A stretch of 64,000 bases of DNA from an uncultured Pelosinus sp. (GCA_900542835.1 UQPB01000010.1:28225-92224); one strand, 5' to 3'; counted from the first letter of the stretch, positions 40,838 through 48,905 are shown. Notes: generated by a model from the letters alone, not told the origin. Numbers and translations: made by a program.

Positions 40838-41035
40838 GTGACAAACGAAGAATTACGGGCGTTTATTGCTGAGAAAATTGTAAACACTGCGGAAGCTGCG
40901 GAATTGTTAGGCTGCAGTCGACAGAATATCGCGGACCTGGTTAAGAGAGGGAAACTGCAGCCTGTCAAGGAAATGCAGAAGGATCGGCTGTTTCTGAAGG
41001 AGGATATCCTTGCAAGAGCAGGTGCAGGTAGGTGA
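40838..41035 (+). CDS. Small excisionase-type helix-turn-helix protein
   Basis: Sixty-five residues starting at GTG 40838 after ATAAGGGG. NTAEAAELLGCSRQNIADLV followed by KRGKLQPVKEM is a clear HTH_17 motif (helix-turn-helix and wing). It may regulate the neighbouring small genes or act with the integrase near attR. Confidence 0.65.
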   Translation: MTNEELRAFIAEKIVNTAEAAELLGCSRQNIADLVKRGKLQPVKEMQKDRLFLKEDILARAGAGR

Positions 41036-41215
41036 CTTGATGACTTAACCCCGGCTGGCGTGTGCTGAGTGGTTTATTTGGCCGTTTTTTACAAAATTCG
41101 ACAGATAAAACATGCTATTATGAAATAGTGAGTGGAATTTTTTAAGGAGGACTTTTGTTTTTTTGTGCGTAACCTTTATTAATGATGTTACAGACCGCGA
41201 CATTAGGAAGGGACG

Positions 41216-41641
41216 ATGAAAGTGAAGGAATCTGACGTAAGGGAAATTATTGAAAGTCCATTAGGGAAAGAGTGGATATCTAACGAAGACAAAACCATTT
41301 TTTTATATAAGAATGATCTTGATTTGTCTGTAAAAATGGAAATATCTGAATTAAGAGAAGATGACTATATTTCATGGAAAGAGTTTTATGAAAAATTTTG
41401 CATATTAAAAATGATTACTTATAAAGTTTTCTATAAAGACGTAGAAATGAAAGATATGCTTTCATCTTTTTTTAGGACGGATGATAATGTGATACTCCCG
41501 CTGCCTACTGCTGCCAATCGTATCAATGAATTTTATATCTGTGAACTAGCTAGGGCGGAAGTTTTGAATAAAGATACGGAAGCGTTTAAGCATAAAATAA
41601 TTAATGTCAATAAGATAAAAAAGATAAAAAGAGGGTTCTAA
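41216..41641 (+). CDS. AT-rich orphan gene at prophage end
   Basis: A 141-residue protein starting at ATG 41216 after AGGAAGGGACG. No motif recognised; mixed charge, basic tail (NKIKKIKRGF). Its low GC resembles the ParA cassette, so it is probably another accessory gene. It ends 340 bases before attR. Confidence 0.55.
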   Translation: MKVKESDVREIIESPLGKEWISNEDKTIFLYKNDLDLSVKMEISELREDDYISWKEFYEKFCILKMITYKVFYKDVEMKDMLSSFFRTDDNVILPLPTAANRINEFYICELARAEVLNKDTEAFKHKIINVNKIKKIKRGF

Positions 41642-41754
41642 AATATGCTCATGGCTTCGGCTAGATGACTTTGCTCAGGTTATGCAAACTGCCGATGGAC
41701 CAATTTGCACAGCCCACAATCACAGCAAGGGTGTCAATCAGAACTCTGTACCGC

Positions 41755-41790
41755 CCCGGCTGCCATTGTGCTGGCCGGGAGTTTTTGTTG
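41755..41790 (+). terminator. Probable terminator of orphan gene
   Basis: CCCGGC...GCCGGG (41755-41760 and 41774-41779) with AGTTTTTGTTGTTT behind; loop of 13 bases. Confidence 0.5.
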
Positions 41791-41838
41791 TTTGGCTGTC
41801 ATCGTGTTTAGGTATTCCCGATCGTGCAAGGGGTTAAT

Positions 41839-41923
41839 GTTTATTGTGGTGTTTATTTAGTGTTTATTTTTTATAAACACTCCAAATGTGAACAAATTCT
41901 ATCAAATAAAATAGCCAATAAAC
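41839..41923. repeat. Phased GTTTATT repeats near attR
   Basis: GTTTATT occurs at 41839, 41851 and 41862 (spacing 12 and 11 bases, about one helical turn) and inverted at 41917-41923. An inverted repeat GTGTTTAT/ATAAACAC lies at 41860-41880. The pattern fits arm-type integrase sites or an accessory protein site. Confidence 0.4.
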
Positions 41924-41980
41924 CCAATAAAATAAAGGGATTATCAACAAAGACAAATGCAAGAAAAAGACTTTTTCACA

Positions 41981-42026
41981 CCTTCTAATCCGTTGGTCGT
42001 ACGTTCGAATCGTACCAGGCGCGCCA
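41981..42026 (+). other. attR: 3' fragment of tRNA-Arg(TCT)
   Basis: The sequence reads as the anticodon loop CTTCTAA (anticodon TCT), the stem half TCCGT, a variable loop, the T arm GTACG-TTCGAAT-CGTAC, an acceptor half and CCA. The 5' half (D arm, matching ACGGA and acceptor strand) is absent upstream, so this is not a working tRNA gene. It is the att core left where the prophage integrated; the intact gene should lie at the left end. A tRNA terminator follows. Confidence 0.85.
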
Positions 42027-42032
42027 GTTTTC

Positions 42033-42053
42033 AAGGCCTACGGGCCTTTTTTA
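42033..42053 (+). terminator. Terminator of the tRNA locus
   Basis: AAGGCC-TACG-GGCCTT followed by TTTTTATTTT, just after the tRNA 3' end. Confidence 0.8.
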
Positions 42054-42247
42054 TTTTGTCTGCCTGCAAAATCTATTGATCGTTGACTGCTTTTTGACTA
42101 TCTATGCGTTTTCCAGTCAGCAGTACAACATAGTGACGCGGGCAGCAAACGTAATTTATCAGCAACTGGTATGACAACGCAGCGTGATAGAAACACAACG
42201 AGACGGCATAGTGTGCCGTCTCGTTGTTTGTCAACCGGCTATTAAGC

Positions 42248-42895
42248 TTAGAATTTAAAAGTTACGCCGGCGCCAAAGCCTTTGCTTTTAGCGTCTACAG
42301 ATTGCCCGATACCTTTGAATTCGACATCGTTGAATTTTTTATAGCGGTAAAATAAATTCAGGTCAGCATTTTTGGCAATTTCATAGCCCAGTCCTATCTC
42401 ATACGAATAGTTGTCGTTGCCGATAGCTGCGGTGGCCCAGCCATTAAGCTTATCCGCTAATTGAGCCACTCCCGTCACACCGATCTGCGCAACTGTTTTG
42501 GAATCGATTTTGTCGGTGCCACTGCCAGAGCCATATACTGTTGCTGTAATATCGCCGGATAATCGTTGGATGCCTGCGAAGGCATAAACATTGGGATCAA
42601 GCTTATACAAAACGTTTAGCTCGTGAACCTTATTATCGCTGTCCAGCTTTTCAAAGCTGTCGCTCCAATCACCCTCTAATTTTTGAAACTTATATTGAAG
42701 TGCGAATTTTTCATTTAACCCGGTTGTTACTCCAAAATCAAGGCCGGTTTTCTTGTCGAGACCATCAACCTCGGTACGGACAAATCCAAGATCGACAGAC
42801 GTTTTTCCCTGCTCAAAGTCGGTTTGCGGCGCACCTAGAGCGACTGCGCTGGAGAAAACCATGGAAAGCGCAAGACAGCCTAACACTTTTTTCAT
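42248..42895 (-). CDS. Outer-membrane beta-barrel porin
   Basis: A 215-residue precursor. ATG at 42895 follows AAAGGG; a GTG three codons earlier was rejected. A signal peptide (MKKVLGCLALSMVFSSAVALG) is cut near GAP. The mature part alternates polar and apolar residues in beta-strand fashion (KFALQYKFQKLEGDW, VYAFAGIQRLSGDI, LGYEIAKNADLNLFYRYKKF) and ends in GAGVTFKF, the terminal Phe signal for outer-membrane assembly. It is host-encoded, 220 bases beyond attR. Confidence 0.8.
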   Translation of the reverse strand: MKKVLGCLALSMVFSSAVALGAPQTDFEQGKTSVDLGFVRTEVDGLDKKTGLDFGVTTGLNEKFALQYKFQKLEGDWSDSFEKLDSDNKVHELNVLYKLDPNVYAFAGIQRLSGDITATVYGSGSGTDKIDSKTVAQIGVTGVAQLADKLNGWATAAIGNDNYSYEIGLGYEIAKNADLNLFYRYKKFNDVEFKGIGQSVDAKSKGFGAGVTFKF

Positions 42896-43013
42896 TAATA
42901 ACACCCTTTCTTAGAAAATTGTACCAGTTGACCTTCTCATTATAGGCTTTACTTTATGTATAAACAAGAAAAATTTAACAAAATCTTAATAATTGTACAA
43001 TTTATTGTCAACG

Positions 43014-43150
43014 CTAGCGCAGATCTATCCTTGCTGAACGGCAGCACGACTGGCGGCATTAATCTGCATTCTGGCAAGTACTCCGGCATCGCACTCGAGT
43101 GCAAGCGGAGCAGAGCTGATGCCGGGCATGGTGATCGGGACAGCCGCTGG
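43014..43150 (+). pseudogene. Decayed copy of the lysis-region gene 36517-37056
   Basis: The translated text TTGGINLHSGKYSGIALECKR matches the C-terminus of the protein at 36517 (TGGIDLFFGKYSGITLQHKR), followed by DAGHGDRDSRW against DAGMDRHGDQDYR. The DNA is also alike over about 115 bases. No start, N-terminus or membrane helix remains. It is outside attR, so it is a relic of another phage or of an exchange. Confidence 0.65.
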
Positions 43151-43264
43151 GCGCTATTGGCGGGCGAGGCTGCCTTTCCGCCGGCTGTCGCTGTTTTGCG
43201 CTGTCAGTAACCGATTGCCGTTGCTGTCATATAATACACCATAGATGAAATAGGAGGTGTACTT

Positions 43265-43381
43265 ATGGGTCGCTGTGGCGGATTTGGTTTTGGCAATGGC
43301 TTTGGTGGTGGCGGCTTCATCATCATTATCATACTGCTGCTGCTGTTTTGCTGCTTTGATGATGATAGCTCCGTTTGCTGA
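43265..43381 (+). CDS. YjcZ-like Gly-rich hydrophobic peptide
   Basis: Thirty-eight residues starting at ATG 43265 after AGGAGGTGTACTT. A Gly/Phe-rich half (GRCGGFGFGNGFGGGGF) and a very hydrophobic run (IIIIILLLLFCCF) with an acidic end. This layout is that of the YjcZ/small sporulation-type peptides of Firmicutes. A terminator follows. Confidence 0.65.
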   Translation: MGRCGGFGFGNGFGGGGFIIIIILLLLFCCFDDDSSVC

Positions 43382-43404
43382 GCTTGTTACTTAAGGTTTC
43401 CCCG

Positions 43405-43441
43405 GCAAATGCAGGCGGATTTCCGTCTGCATTTGCTATTT
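43405..43441 (+). terminator. Terminator of YjcZ-like gene
   Basis: GCAAATGCAG...CTGCATTTGC, ten-base-pair arms (43405-43414, 43427-43436) with further pairing inside, then TATTTACAG. Confidence 0.65.
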
Positions 43442-43527
43442 ACAGCTTTTTTCTACAGCAGCGGCTTCCAAAACCGGTCTGATTGGTGCTATGATTAGAG
43501 CATAACAATATAGGGAGTGAATCGCAG

Positions 43528-44073
43528 TTGATCGTGATACTATTGAGCGGTAAAGCTGAATCCGGTAAAGACACCTTTTTCGAGATGACAGCTGAACGCT
43601 ACGCCAAAGGGAATATCCGGCGCATTGCTTTCGCCGATGCTTTGAAACGGATTGCGTTTGAAATGAATTGGGACGGGCATAAAGATGCGGCAGGAAGACG
43701 CCTGCTGCAGGATATCGGCGAGGCCGGCCGCCGTTATCGCGCCGACTTATGGGTGGACAAGAGTCTTGAGAGTTTGCGCGACTATAGCCATGGGGCCGAT
43801 ATTGTCTGTTTTACCGATTGCCGCTATCCGAATGAGCTGGCAGGCGTTAAAAACTGGCCGGGGCTGGGCAAAGCGACTGTGGTTACGGTGCGAATCGAGC
43901 GGCCAGGGCATGCGATTACCGCCAACCGCGACCATATCAGTGAAACGGCTTTGGATGATTATGGCTTTGATTATACAATTATTAACGATGGGACGCTGGA
44001 AGATTACCGCGAAAAAGTGCTGGAAACAATGGCGATGATTCTTCTCCGTGATCAGCAGAATTTTCCTGAATAG
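43528..44073 (+). CDS. Deoxynucleoside monophosphate kinase-like P-loop protein
   Basis: A 181-residue protein starting at TTG 43528 after AGGGAGTG. P-loop LSGKAESGKDTF at residues 5-16; then FADALKRIAFEMNWDGHKD and RRLLQDIGEAGR, then FTDCRYPNELAG. This is the dNMP kinase/adenylate kinase-like fold of phage T4 gp1-like proteins. It may phosphorylate deoxynucleotides. It lies outside the prophage but could be of phage origin. Confidence 0.7.
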   Translation: MIVILLSGKAESGKDTFFEMTAERYAKGNIRRIAFADALKRIAFEMNWDGHKDAAGRRLLQDIGEAGRRYRADLWVDKSLESLRDYSHGADIVCFTDCRYPNELAGVKNWPGLGKATVVTVRIERPGHAITANRDHISETALDDYGFDYTIINDGTLEDYREKVLETMAMILLRDQQNFPE

Positions 44074-44079
44074 ATAATG

Positions 44080-44112
44080 GCCGCGCATCGCGGGAGATGC
44101 GCGGCTTTGATT
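44080..44112 (+). terminator. Terminator after nucleotide kinase gene
   Basis: GCCGCGCATC-GCGGGA-GATGCGCGGC followed by TTTGATTT, perfect ten-base-pair stem. Confidence 0.75.
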
Positions 44113-44229
44113 TGACCGCACCGTTGAATGGTAATGATTGTTTTGCAAATAAACGGCGTGCTTTGCTTATACTATATCTGTGGCTTGGCGCCAAACAAGC
44201 AGATTGCGAATACAGCGGCGGAGGTGGCT

Positions 44230-44556
44230 ATGAGCAAACGCAAAACAGATCAAGCGGTGTTGGGCCAGATGGTGGAGACCCTGGAACAATATGAAGCGGA
44301 GAGAACGCTGGCATCGCTTAAAAGCGGCAGCCAGTTTGACGCCGGAATTGTCGAAGGAATATCGACTGCCATTGATAAATTGGATGCAGCCAAGAGTGAC
44401 GTTGAACTGCAGACGGTCGTCCAGGAGTTAAGCGGTCTGGCCGGAACGGCCGGTCAGGAAGAGGATGCCTATGCCAGAGGGATTGCCGCCGCCGCCGGCC
44501 ATGTCGCCGGGGTGGTCAGTGAAGAGCTGGCTGCGATGCCTGAAACTGATTTCTAA
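44230..44556 (+). CDS. Conserved hypothetical helical protein
   Basis: A 108-residue protein starting at ATG 44230 after GGAGGTGG; longer frame rejected. Ala/Glu-rich and helical (LDAAKSDVELQTVVQELSG, YARGIAAAAGHVAGVV). No signal peptide, no motif. It has no obvious partner nearby. Confidence 0.55.
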   Translation: MSKRKTDQAVLGQMVETLEQYEAERTLASLKSGSQFDAGIVEGISTAIDKLDAAKSDVELQTVVQELSGLAGTAGQEEDAYARGIAAAAGHVAGVVSEELAAMPETDF

Positions 44557-44645
44557 AAATTTTTACAATTTACCGGTGAAAGTGCTGGCAATTGGCCTTT
44601 GCCTATGCTATACTCAAATCAATCGAAGTATTCTTCGGCAATGAT

Positions 44646-44677
44646 GCCGCTGCTTGATAACAAGCAGCGGCTTTTTG
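44646..44677 (+). terminator. Leader terminator before small peptide gene
   Basis: GCCGCTGCTTG-ATAA-CAAGCAGCGGC followed by TTTTTGCATTTT. It lies 26 bases before the start of the peptide gene at 44703, behind a possible promoter (TATACT at 44613). It may act as an attenuator or close the preceding unit. Confidence 0.75.
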
Positions 44678-44702
44678 CATTTTGCCAGAAAGGAGTGATA
44701 AT

Positions 44703-44789
44703 ATGTCGCCGCTAACTACGTTTATGTTTGCCGATCTTAGCTGGCTATATTATTATCAGGAGTTTTCTCCCGACTATGCGATTGAATAA
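44703..44789 (+). CDS. 28-residue peptide between two terminators
   Basis: ATG 44703 follows AAAGGAGTGATAAT. The peptide MSPLTTFMFADLSW continues to the acidic end DYAIE, with Trp and three Tyr in the middle. Strong ribosome site and immediate terminators on both sides support a true tiny gene. Function unknown. Confidence 0.45.
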   Translation: MSPLTTFMFADLSWLYYYQEFSPDYAIE

Positions 44790-44803
44790 ATGCCTGACCT
44801 GAA

Positions 44804-44831
44804 CCGCGCCTGATGCTGGCGCGGTTTTTTT
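44804..44831 (+). terminator. Terminator of small peptide gene
   Basis: CCGCGCC-TGATGCT-GGCGCGG followed by TTTTTTTG. Confidence 0.8.
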
Positions 44832-44853
44832 GCGGCCAGCCGGATTGCTTGCC

Positions 44854-44893
44854 TTGCAAAATTCGCTGATAATGTTATAATAATGTTATTATG
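44854..44893 (+). promoter_or_regulatory. Promoter with direct repeats, FtsH-like operon
   Basis: TTGCAA at 44854-44859, a 16-base spacer and TATAAT at 44876-44881. ATAATGTTAT occurs twice (44869-44878 and 44880-44889), 11 bases apart and across the -10 region, which suggests a repressor site. Confidence 0.5.
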
Positions 44894-44919
44894 TAAACTG
44901 AATAGCAGGGAGGAAGCTT

Positions 44920-45441
44920 ATGCGCGATAGACACAAGCCCTGGCTGACAGGGATAGCCGCGCTGGTGGCGACTATGCTGCTGCTGTTTGCCGGCCAGGCA
45001 ATCTGGTATACCTTTGCCGTCGCTAAGCCTCTGGATACAGCCTTTGCGGAGCTTGACGGCGTTCAGGCGGTTGTCAGGCTGGAGAAGGATCCCGTTGTTT
45101 TGCAGGTGACGCTGGCCCGCGCCGCCAATATTCAGGCGACCTATACCGGGCTTGAAGAACAGGCTAAAGAGATACTGGGCAAGGCGCCCTTTGAACTGAG
45201 GATAGAGGATAATCGCACTCCGGAACTGACACGGCTTTATCAGGAACTGCAGTTTCCGATCCAGGAAGCGATTGCCACCGGCCGCTTTGGCGACCTGCCC
45301 GGCCGGATCCGGCAAAGCTGCGACGCGGCGGCGGTAACCGGAGCGGTGTATGTTGACGCCCGCTACGTCTATCTGCAGCTTGCCAAAGAGGGGGCGGAGC
45401 TCTATAGCGTTATTCCCAGAATGAATGCGGAGGTGAGATAA
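44920..45441 (+). CDS. Membrane-anchored extracytoplasmic protein, FtsH-like partner
   Basis: A 173-residue protein starting at ATG 44920 after GGGAGG. One membrane helix at residues 9-30 (LTGIAALVATMLLLFAGQAIW), the rest outside (ELDGVQAVVRLEKDPVVLQVT, then a helical part). No family recognised. The stop overlaps the FtsH-like start by one base, so both products are made together. It could supply the extracytoplasmic domain that the FtsH-like protein lacks; that is inference. Confidence 0.6.
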   Translation: MRDRHKPWLTGIAALVATMLLLFAGQAIWYTFAVAKPLDTAFAELDGVQAVVRLEKDPVVLQVTLARAANIQATYTGLEEQAKEILGKAPFELRIEDNRTPELTRLYQELQFPIQEAIATGRFGDLPGRIRQSCDAAAVTGAVYVDARYVYLQLAKEGAELYSVIPRMNAEVR

Positions 45442-46952
45442 TGCGGCGAAAGGAGGTCGCGCTCGGTATCGGCGGCGGTGTGATCATTTTCTTGCTGTGG
45501 CGGGGAGTAAACCTGCTGCCGCTGCTTTTCTTCGCTGGACTGGCGCTGCTGCTGTTGTACGGCGGCCAATTGCGCACAGGCGGCAAGTCATTCGCCGTTG
45601 CCGGCAGGGATGGAGGTGGCCAAGCGGCGATTGCCTTTGAGGATATTGGCGGACAGGATATCGCCAAACAAGAGCTTAGGGAATCACTTGATTTTATCAT
45701 GGATAGACGACGCATCAGGCAGCTGGGGATCAGACCGATTAAAGGCATTCTGCTTAGCGGTCCTCCCGGCACCGGCAAGACCTTGCTGGCCAAAGCCGCG
45801 GCAAGCTATACTAATTCCGCTTTTGTCGCCGCCAGCGGTTCTGAATTTGTCGAAATGTATGTCGGTGTCGGCGCGCAGCGGGTGCGGCAGCTATTCAAGC
45901 AGGCCCGCAGCCTGGCCCGCGAGCAGCGGCAGGACAGCGCGGTTATTTTTATTGATGAGCTTGAGGTGCTGGGCGGTAAACGCGGCCAGAGCAACAGCAA
46001 TATGGAGTATGACCAGACACTAAACGAGCTGCTGGTGCAAATGGATGGCATGTCCGGTGACGACAGTGTCCTCTGTCTGGTTATTGCGGCCACTAACCGT
46101 CTGGATTGCCTTGATCCGGCGCTGCTTCGCCCCGGCCGCTTTGACCGGCAGGTGAGGGTCGATCTGCCTGACCGGCTTGGACGCCGCAGCATTCTTGCTC
46201 TCCACACCCAGAATAAACCGCTGGCAGCGGACGTTTCGCTGGATGAGCTGGCTCGCGACAGCTTTGGCTTCTCCGGCGCCCATTTAGAAAGCCTTACGAA
46301 CGAGGCGGCGATTCTGGCGTTGCGGCAAGGCGCTGTGGAAATCGGCATGGAGCATTTCCGGTCGGCGATTGACAAAGTCATTCTGGGTGAAAAACTTGAC
46401 CGGGTGCCGTCGCCGCAGGAACGGCAGCGGATTGTGGTCCATGAAACCGGTCATGCCCTCATCGGCGAGTTAACCCGTCCCGGCTCGGTTGCGGTTATAA
46501 CGGTGACACCCCGCAGTAATGCCTTGGGCTATGTACGGCAGACGGAAGCGGAGGATTGCTACCTGTATACCCGTGCGCGGCTGGAACAAAATATCGGCGT
46601 GGCGCTGGCGGGAGCACTGGCGGAAGAGGCGGTATTCGGCGATCGCAGCACCGGCGCCGCCAGTGATTTTCAACAAGCGGCCGATCTGGCGAAACAAATT
46701 GTCATGGCCGGTATGTCGGAGCTGGGGGTGGTCTCGCCGGCGGATCTGCCGCAGCAGGTTCTGCATGATACCATCAGTGACATTATTGAGACGGTTCGTG
46801 TCCGTACAGCGGCGCTGCTGGCGGCCCAGCGGCCGGCCTTTGACCGGATTGCGGTCAGCCTGTCCGAAGCCGAGACCCTCAGCGGCGACGCTTTCAGACA
46901 ACTGCTGCAGGCGAATGCCTCTGCCTGCGCCGCCGTGACGGCAGGCGAATAA
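45441..46952 (+). CDS. Short FtsH-like AAA metalloprotease
   Basis: A 503-residue protein. Two close membrane stretches (residues 7-20 and 25-40) with almost no extracytoplasmic loop. AAA module: GPPGTGKT at 107-114, VIFIDE at 168-173, second region of homology ATNRLDCLDPALLRPGRFDR at 217-236. M41 protease: HETGH at 334-338, where FtsH has HEAGH, and the third zinc ligand Asp409 in STGAASDF. It is shorter than typical FtsH (about 600-650) mainly through loss of the periplasmic domain. It probably degrades membrane or damaged proteins in a ring. Confidence 0.82.
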   Translation: MRRKEVALGIGGGVIIFLLWRGVNLLPLLFFAGLALLLLYGGQLRTGGKSFAVAGRDGGGQAAIAFEDIGGQDIAKQELRESLDFIMDRRRIRQLGIRPIKGILLSGPPGTGKTLLAKAAASYTNSAFVAASGSEFVEMYVGVGAQRVRQLFKQARSLAREQRQDSAVIFIDELEVLGGKRGQSNSNMEYDQTLNELLVQMDGMSGDDSVLCLVIAATNRLDCLDPALLRPGRFDRQVRVDLPDRLGRRSILALHTQNKPLAADVSLDELARDSFGFSGAHLESLTNEAAILALRQGAVEIGMEHFRSAIDKVILGEKLDRVPSPQERQRIVVHETGHALIGELTRPGSVAVITVTPRSNALGYVRQTEAEDCYLYTRARLEQNIGVALAGALAEEAVFGDRSTGAASDFQQAADLAKQIVMAGMSELGVVSPADLPQQVLHDTISDIIETVRVRTAALLAAQRPAFDRIAVSLSEAETLSGDAFRQLLQANASACAAVTAGE

Positions 46953-47003
46953 CGCGGCAGTGCCGTTCATGGCTTGGGCGCAAACAACAAGGCCCCCTTT
47001 GGC

Positions 47004-47036
47004 AACGGCAGCCGGCTGATTCAGCCGGCTGCCGTT
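47004..47036. terminator. Long palindrome, probable bidirectional terminator
   Basis: Two 16-base arms (AACGGCAGCCGGCTGA and complement) around one base at 47020, between the FtsH-like gene and a reverse small gene. No T-run, so termination is uncertain. Confidence 0.5.
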
Positions 47037-47040
47037 AGTG

Positions 47041-47190
47041 TTACCGCCGGGGCTGACCGTCGCGTTCGGGCTCGAAGTCAGCCGCTTTTTTGGACTTGAG
47101 CAGCGCCGCCTTATTGGCGGCGTCAAAGGCTTCGTTGCTGTACTTTTGCTCGGCGCAGTTGACACACTGGTTATCACGGTATTTAACCAA
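47041..47190 (-). CDS. Small CxxC zinc-binding-like protein
   Basis: Forty-nine residues starting at TTG 47190 (reverse) after CAGGAGGTGATTGA. It has one C-x2-C pair (NQCVNCAEQKYS), then an Ala/Lys-rich helix. The strong ribosome site supports it. It may be a small zinc-ribbon protein. It lies opposite and convergent to the FtsH-like operon. Confidence 0.5.
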   Translation of the reverse strand: MVKYRDNQCVNCAEQKYSNEAFDAANKAALLKSKKAADFEPERDGQPRR

Positions 47191-47458
47191 ATCAATCACC
47201 TCCTGGCAGTGTTAGTTTGTCCTCTGCTTGCAAAGCTAGTAAACAGAAAAGTAAAAAATATTGGATAAATATATGGAAAAAGTGTATAAGTAAGCAGGAA
47301 TTTGCGATTTTACATAGAATTAACAAAACTACTCCTTGTGTGCAGATTCTTTCTATGAGGCAAGGACTGCACTGCTTGACGCCGACAGGTAAGGAAACGT
47401 GGACACTTATCGCGAGGCAAAGAGCGGCAGGGGGATTATTTTATTGGAGGGATTCTGT

Positions 47459-48397
47459 ATGAAAAAGACAACTGCCGCCTGTGTGGCGGCGCTGCTGTTG
47501 ACCAGCGGCGCCGCTCTGGCCGCCCCGGTGGAATTCGACGGTGACATCAAGGCCCATTACCGCTGGCAAACCTATAACTATCAACCTGACCAGGAAGGCG
47601 GCAAGTTTACCGTCCGGTTGAACGCCAAAACCGCGTTGGATGAGCATGTAACCGCCTATGCCCGGTTCGCGGCCCAAACTCTGACTGGTGCTAAAATTGG
47701 CGCCGATTTTAACACTGATCGCTATGGCAGTGATGTCGCCACCATCGACCAGTACGGCTTTATCTATGACAACGCCGGCTGGAGTTACAAGATCGGCCGC
47801 CAGGATTTGGCGATTACCCCTACCGCCGCTTTGGTGAGCAGCGGCAGCTATATCGGCAAAGATGTTGACTTCCTCAATGGCGTAGTGGCCACCGGTACCT
47901 CCGGTGTTACCGACCTGCAGCTTGTCGCCGGCAATCTTGATCACTCCCGGGAAAGTAATAGCGATGCCCTGTATTCGGTTCACGGCTCCTACAGCCCGGC
48001 CGAAAACTGGACTGTTGGCGGCACGTTGGCCCGCTTTGTTGAAAAGAATGCCAGCGACCGCAACTTCTGGGGCGTTGATGTTGCCTACGCCAGCGGCAAA
48101 GCCAATTTCATCATTGATTACCTGAACTCAAACAGCAGTTCGGATGACACTGCCAGAGTTATCGGCGTCGACTATGCCTTTGACGATAAAAACACGCTGT
48201 CCGTCTACAATCATAAAACAGAAAGCTTGGCAGATGTCCTGACCGATTGGGATAGCGGCGAAAAAGGCTTCTATTACATTTATAATCACAACTTTGACAG
48301 CACGACCTCATTCAACCTGCTGTACAAGGACAATGAGGTTCTCAACAGCTCCGATAAATATACCTCTCTCCGCACTACAGTAACGTATAAGTTCTAA
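47459..48397 (+). CDS. Outer-membrane porin
   Basis: A 312-residue precursor starting at ATG 47459 after TTGGAGGG. Signal peptide MKKTTAACVAALLLTSGAALA cut before APVEF. The mature part shows alternating strands (FDGDIKAHYRWQTYNY, KFTVRLNAKTALDEHVTAYARFA) and ends TSLRTTVTYKF, with the terminal Phe. It resembles general porins of Negativicutes with about 16 strands. A strong terminator follows, so it is monocistronic. Confidence 0.85.
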   Translation: MKKTTAACVAALLLTSGAALAAPVEFDGDIKAHYRWQTYNYQPDQEGGKFTVRLNAKTALDEHVTAYARFAAQTLTGAKIGADFNTDRYGSDVATIDQYGFIYDNAGWSYKIGRQDLAITPTAALVSSGSYIGKDVDFLNGVVATGTSGVTDLQLVAGNLDHSRESNSDALYSVHGSYSPAENWTVGGTLARFVEKNASDRNFWGVDVAYASGKANFIIDYLNSNSSSDDTARVIGVDYAFDDKNTLSVYNHKTESLADVLTDWDSGEKGFYYIYNHNFDSTTSFNLLYKDNEVLNSSDKYTSLRTTVTYKF

Positions 48398-48419
48398 TCC
48401 CTTTTAGCTCCAAGATAAA

Positions 48420-48467
48420 ACGGGGAAGATTGCTGCACACGCTGTGCGGCGATCTTCCCCGTTTTTT
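48420..48467 (+). terminator. Terminator of porin gene
   Basis: ACGGGGAAGAT...ATCTTCCCCGT (arms 48420-48430 and 48452-48462) followed by TTTTTT. Confidence 0.8.
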
Positions 48468-48494
48468 ATGTAGTTTTCGGAAGCGGGCGGCGGT

Positions 48495-48905
48495 TCAGTC
48501 CGGATAGACGAAGGTCAGCGTCTTTTTCAGGTCCGGATGCAGGCTGTTGTAGACGGGGCATTCTTTTGCCGCCAATTCAATAATCTTTTTTTCTTTGGCG
48601 CTGTAGTTATTGTGCGGCAGGGTGATCTTAATACTGATTTCAACAATCCGGCGGGGATGGGTCCCCATGATTTTGCTGTTCTCGATGCTGGCGCCGTCAA
48701 TGTCGAAGCCGTGCGTCCTGGCGGCGATGCCCATAATGGTGAACATGCAGGCGCCAAGAGCGGTTGCGACCAGATCGGTTGGTGAGAACGCCTCGCCTCT
48801 GCCCTGATTATCGGTCGGCGCGTCGGTGACCAGACTGCAGCCTGACTGCAGGTGAACCGATTCGGTGCGTAGATTACCCAGATAGCGGGTCTGGATGGTA
48901 GCCAT
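48495..48905 (-). CDS. OsmC-family peroxiredoxin-like protein
   Basis: A 136-residue protein; ATG 48905 on the reverse strand follows AAAGGAGGCAAAGGC, and an upstream extension was discarded. FSPTDLVATALGACMFTIMGI contains the first active-site Cys, and AAKECPVYNSL has the second. The pair fits thiol-dependent organic peroxide reduction by OsmC/Ohr-type proteins. Confidence 0.85.
   Translation of the reverse strand: MATIQTRYLGNLRTESVHLQSGCSLVTDAPTDNQGRGEAFSPTDLVATALGACMFTIMGIAARTHGFDIDGASIENSKIMGTHPRRIVEISIKITLPHNNYSAKEKKIIELAAKECPVYNSLHPDLKKTLTFVYPD

Noticed and set aside
41981..42026. Functional tRNA-Arg gene
   Set aside because: Only the anticodon loop and 3' half are present; the upstream sequence cannot form a D arm or pair with the acceptor strand.
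42956..43210. Open frame of 84 codons read as a real gene
   Set aside because: It has no convincing ribosome site, its first third is unlike protein, and only the centre matches the C-terminus of the phage gene at 36517. It is better called a relic.
47330..47450. Riboswitch upstream of the second porin
   Set aside because: The stretch with GAGGCAAGGAC and GAGGCAAAGAGC looked like a GEMM-type motif, but the conserved core does not fit any class I know.
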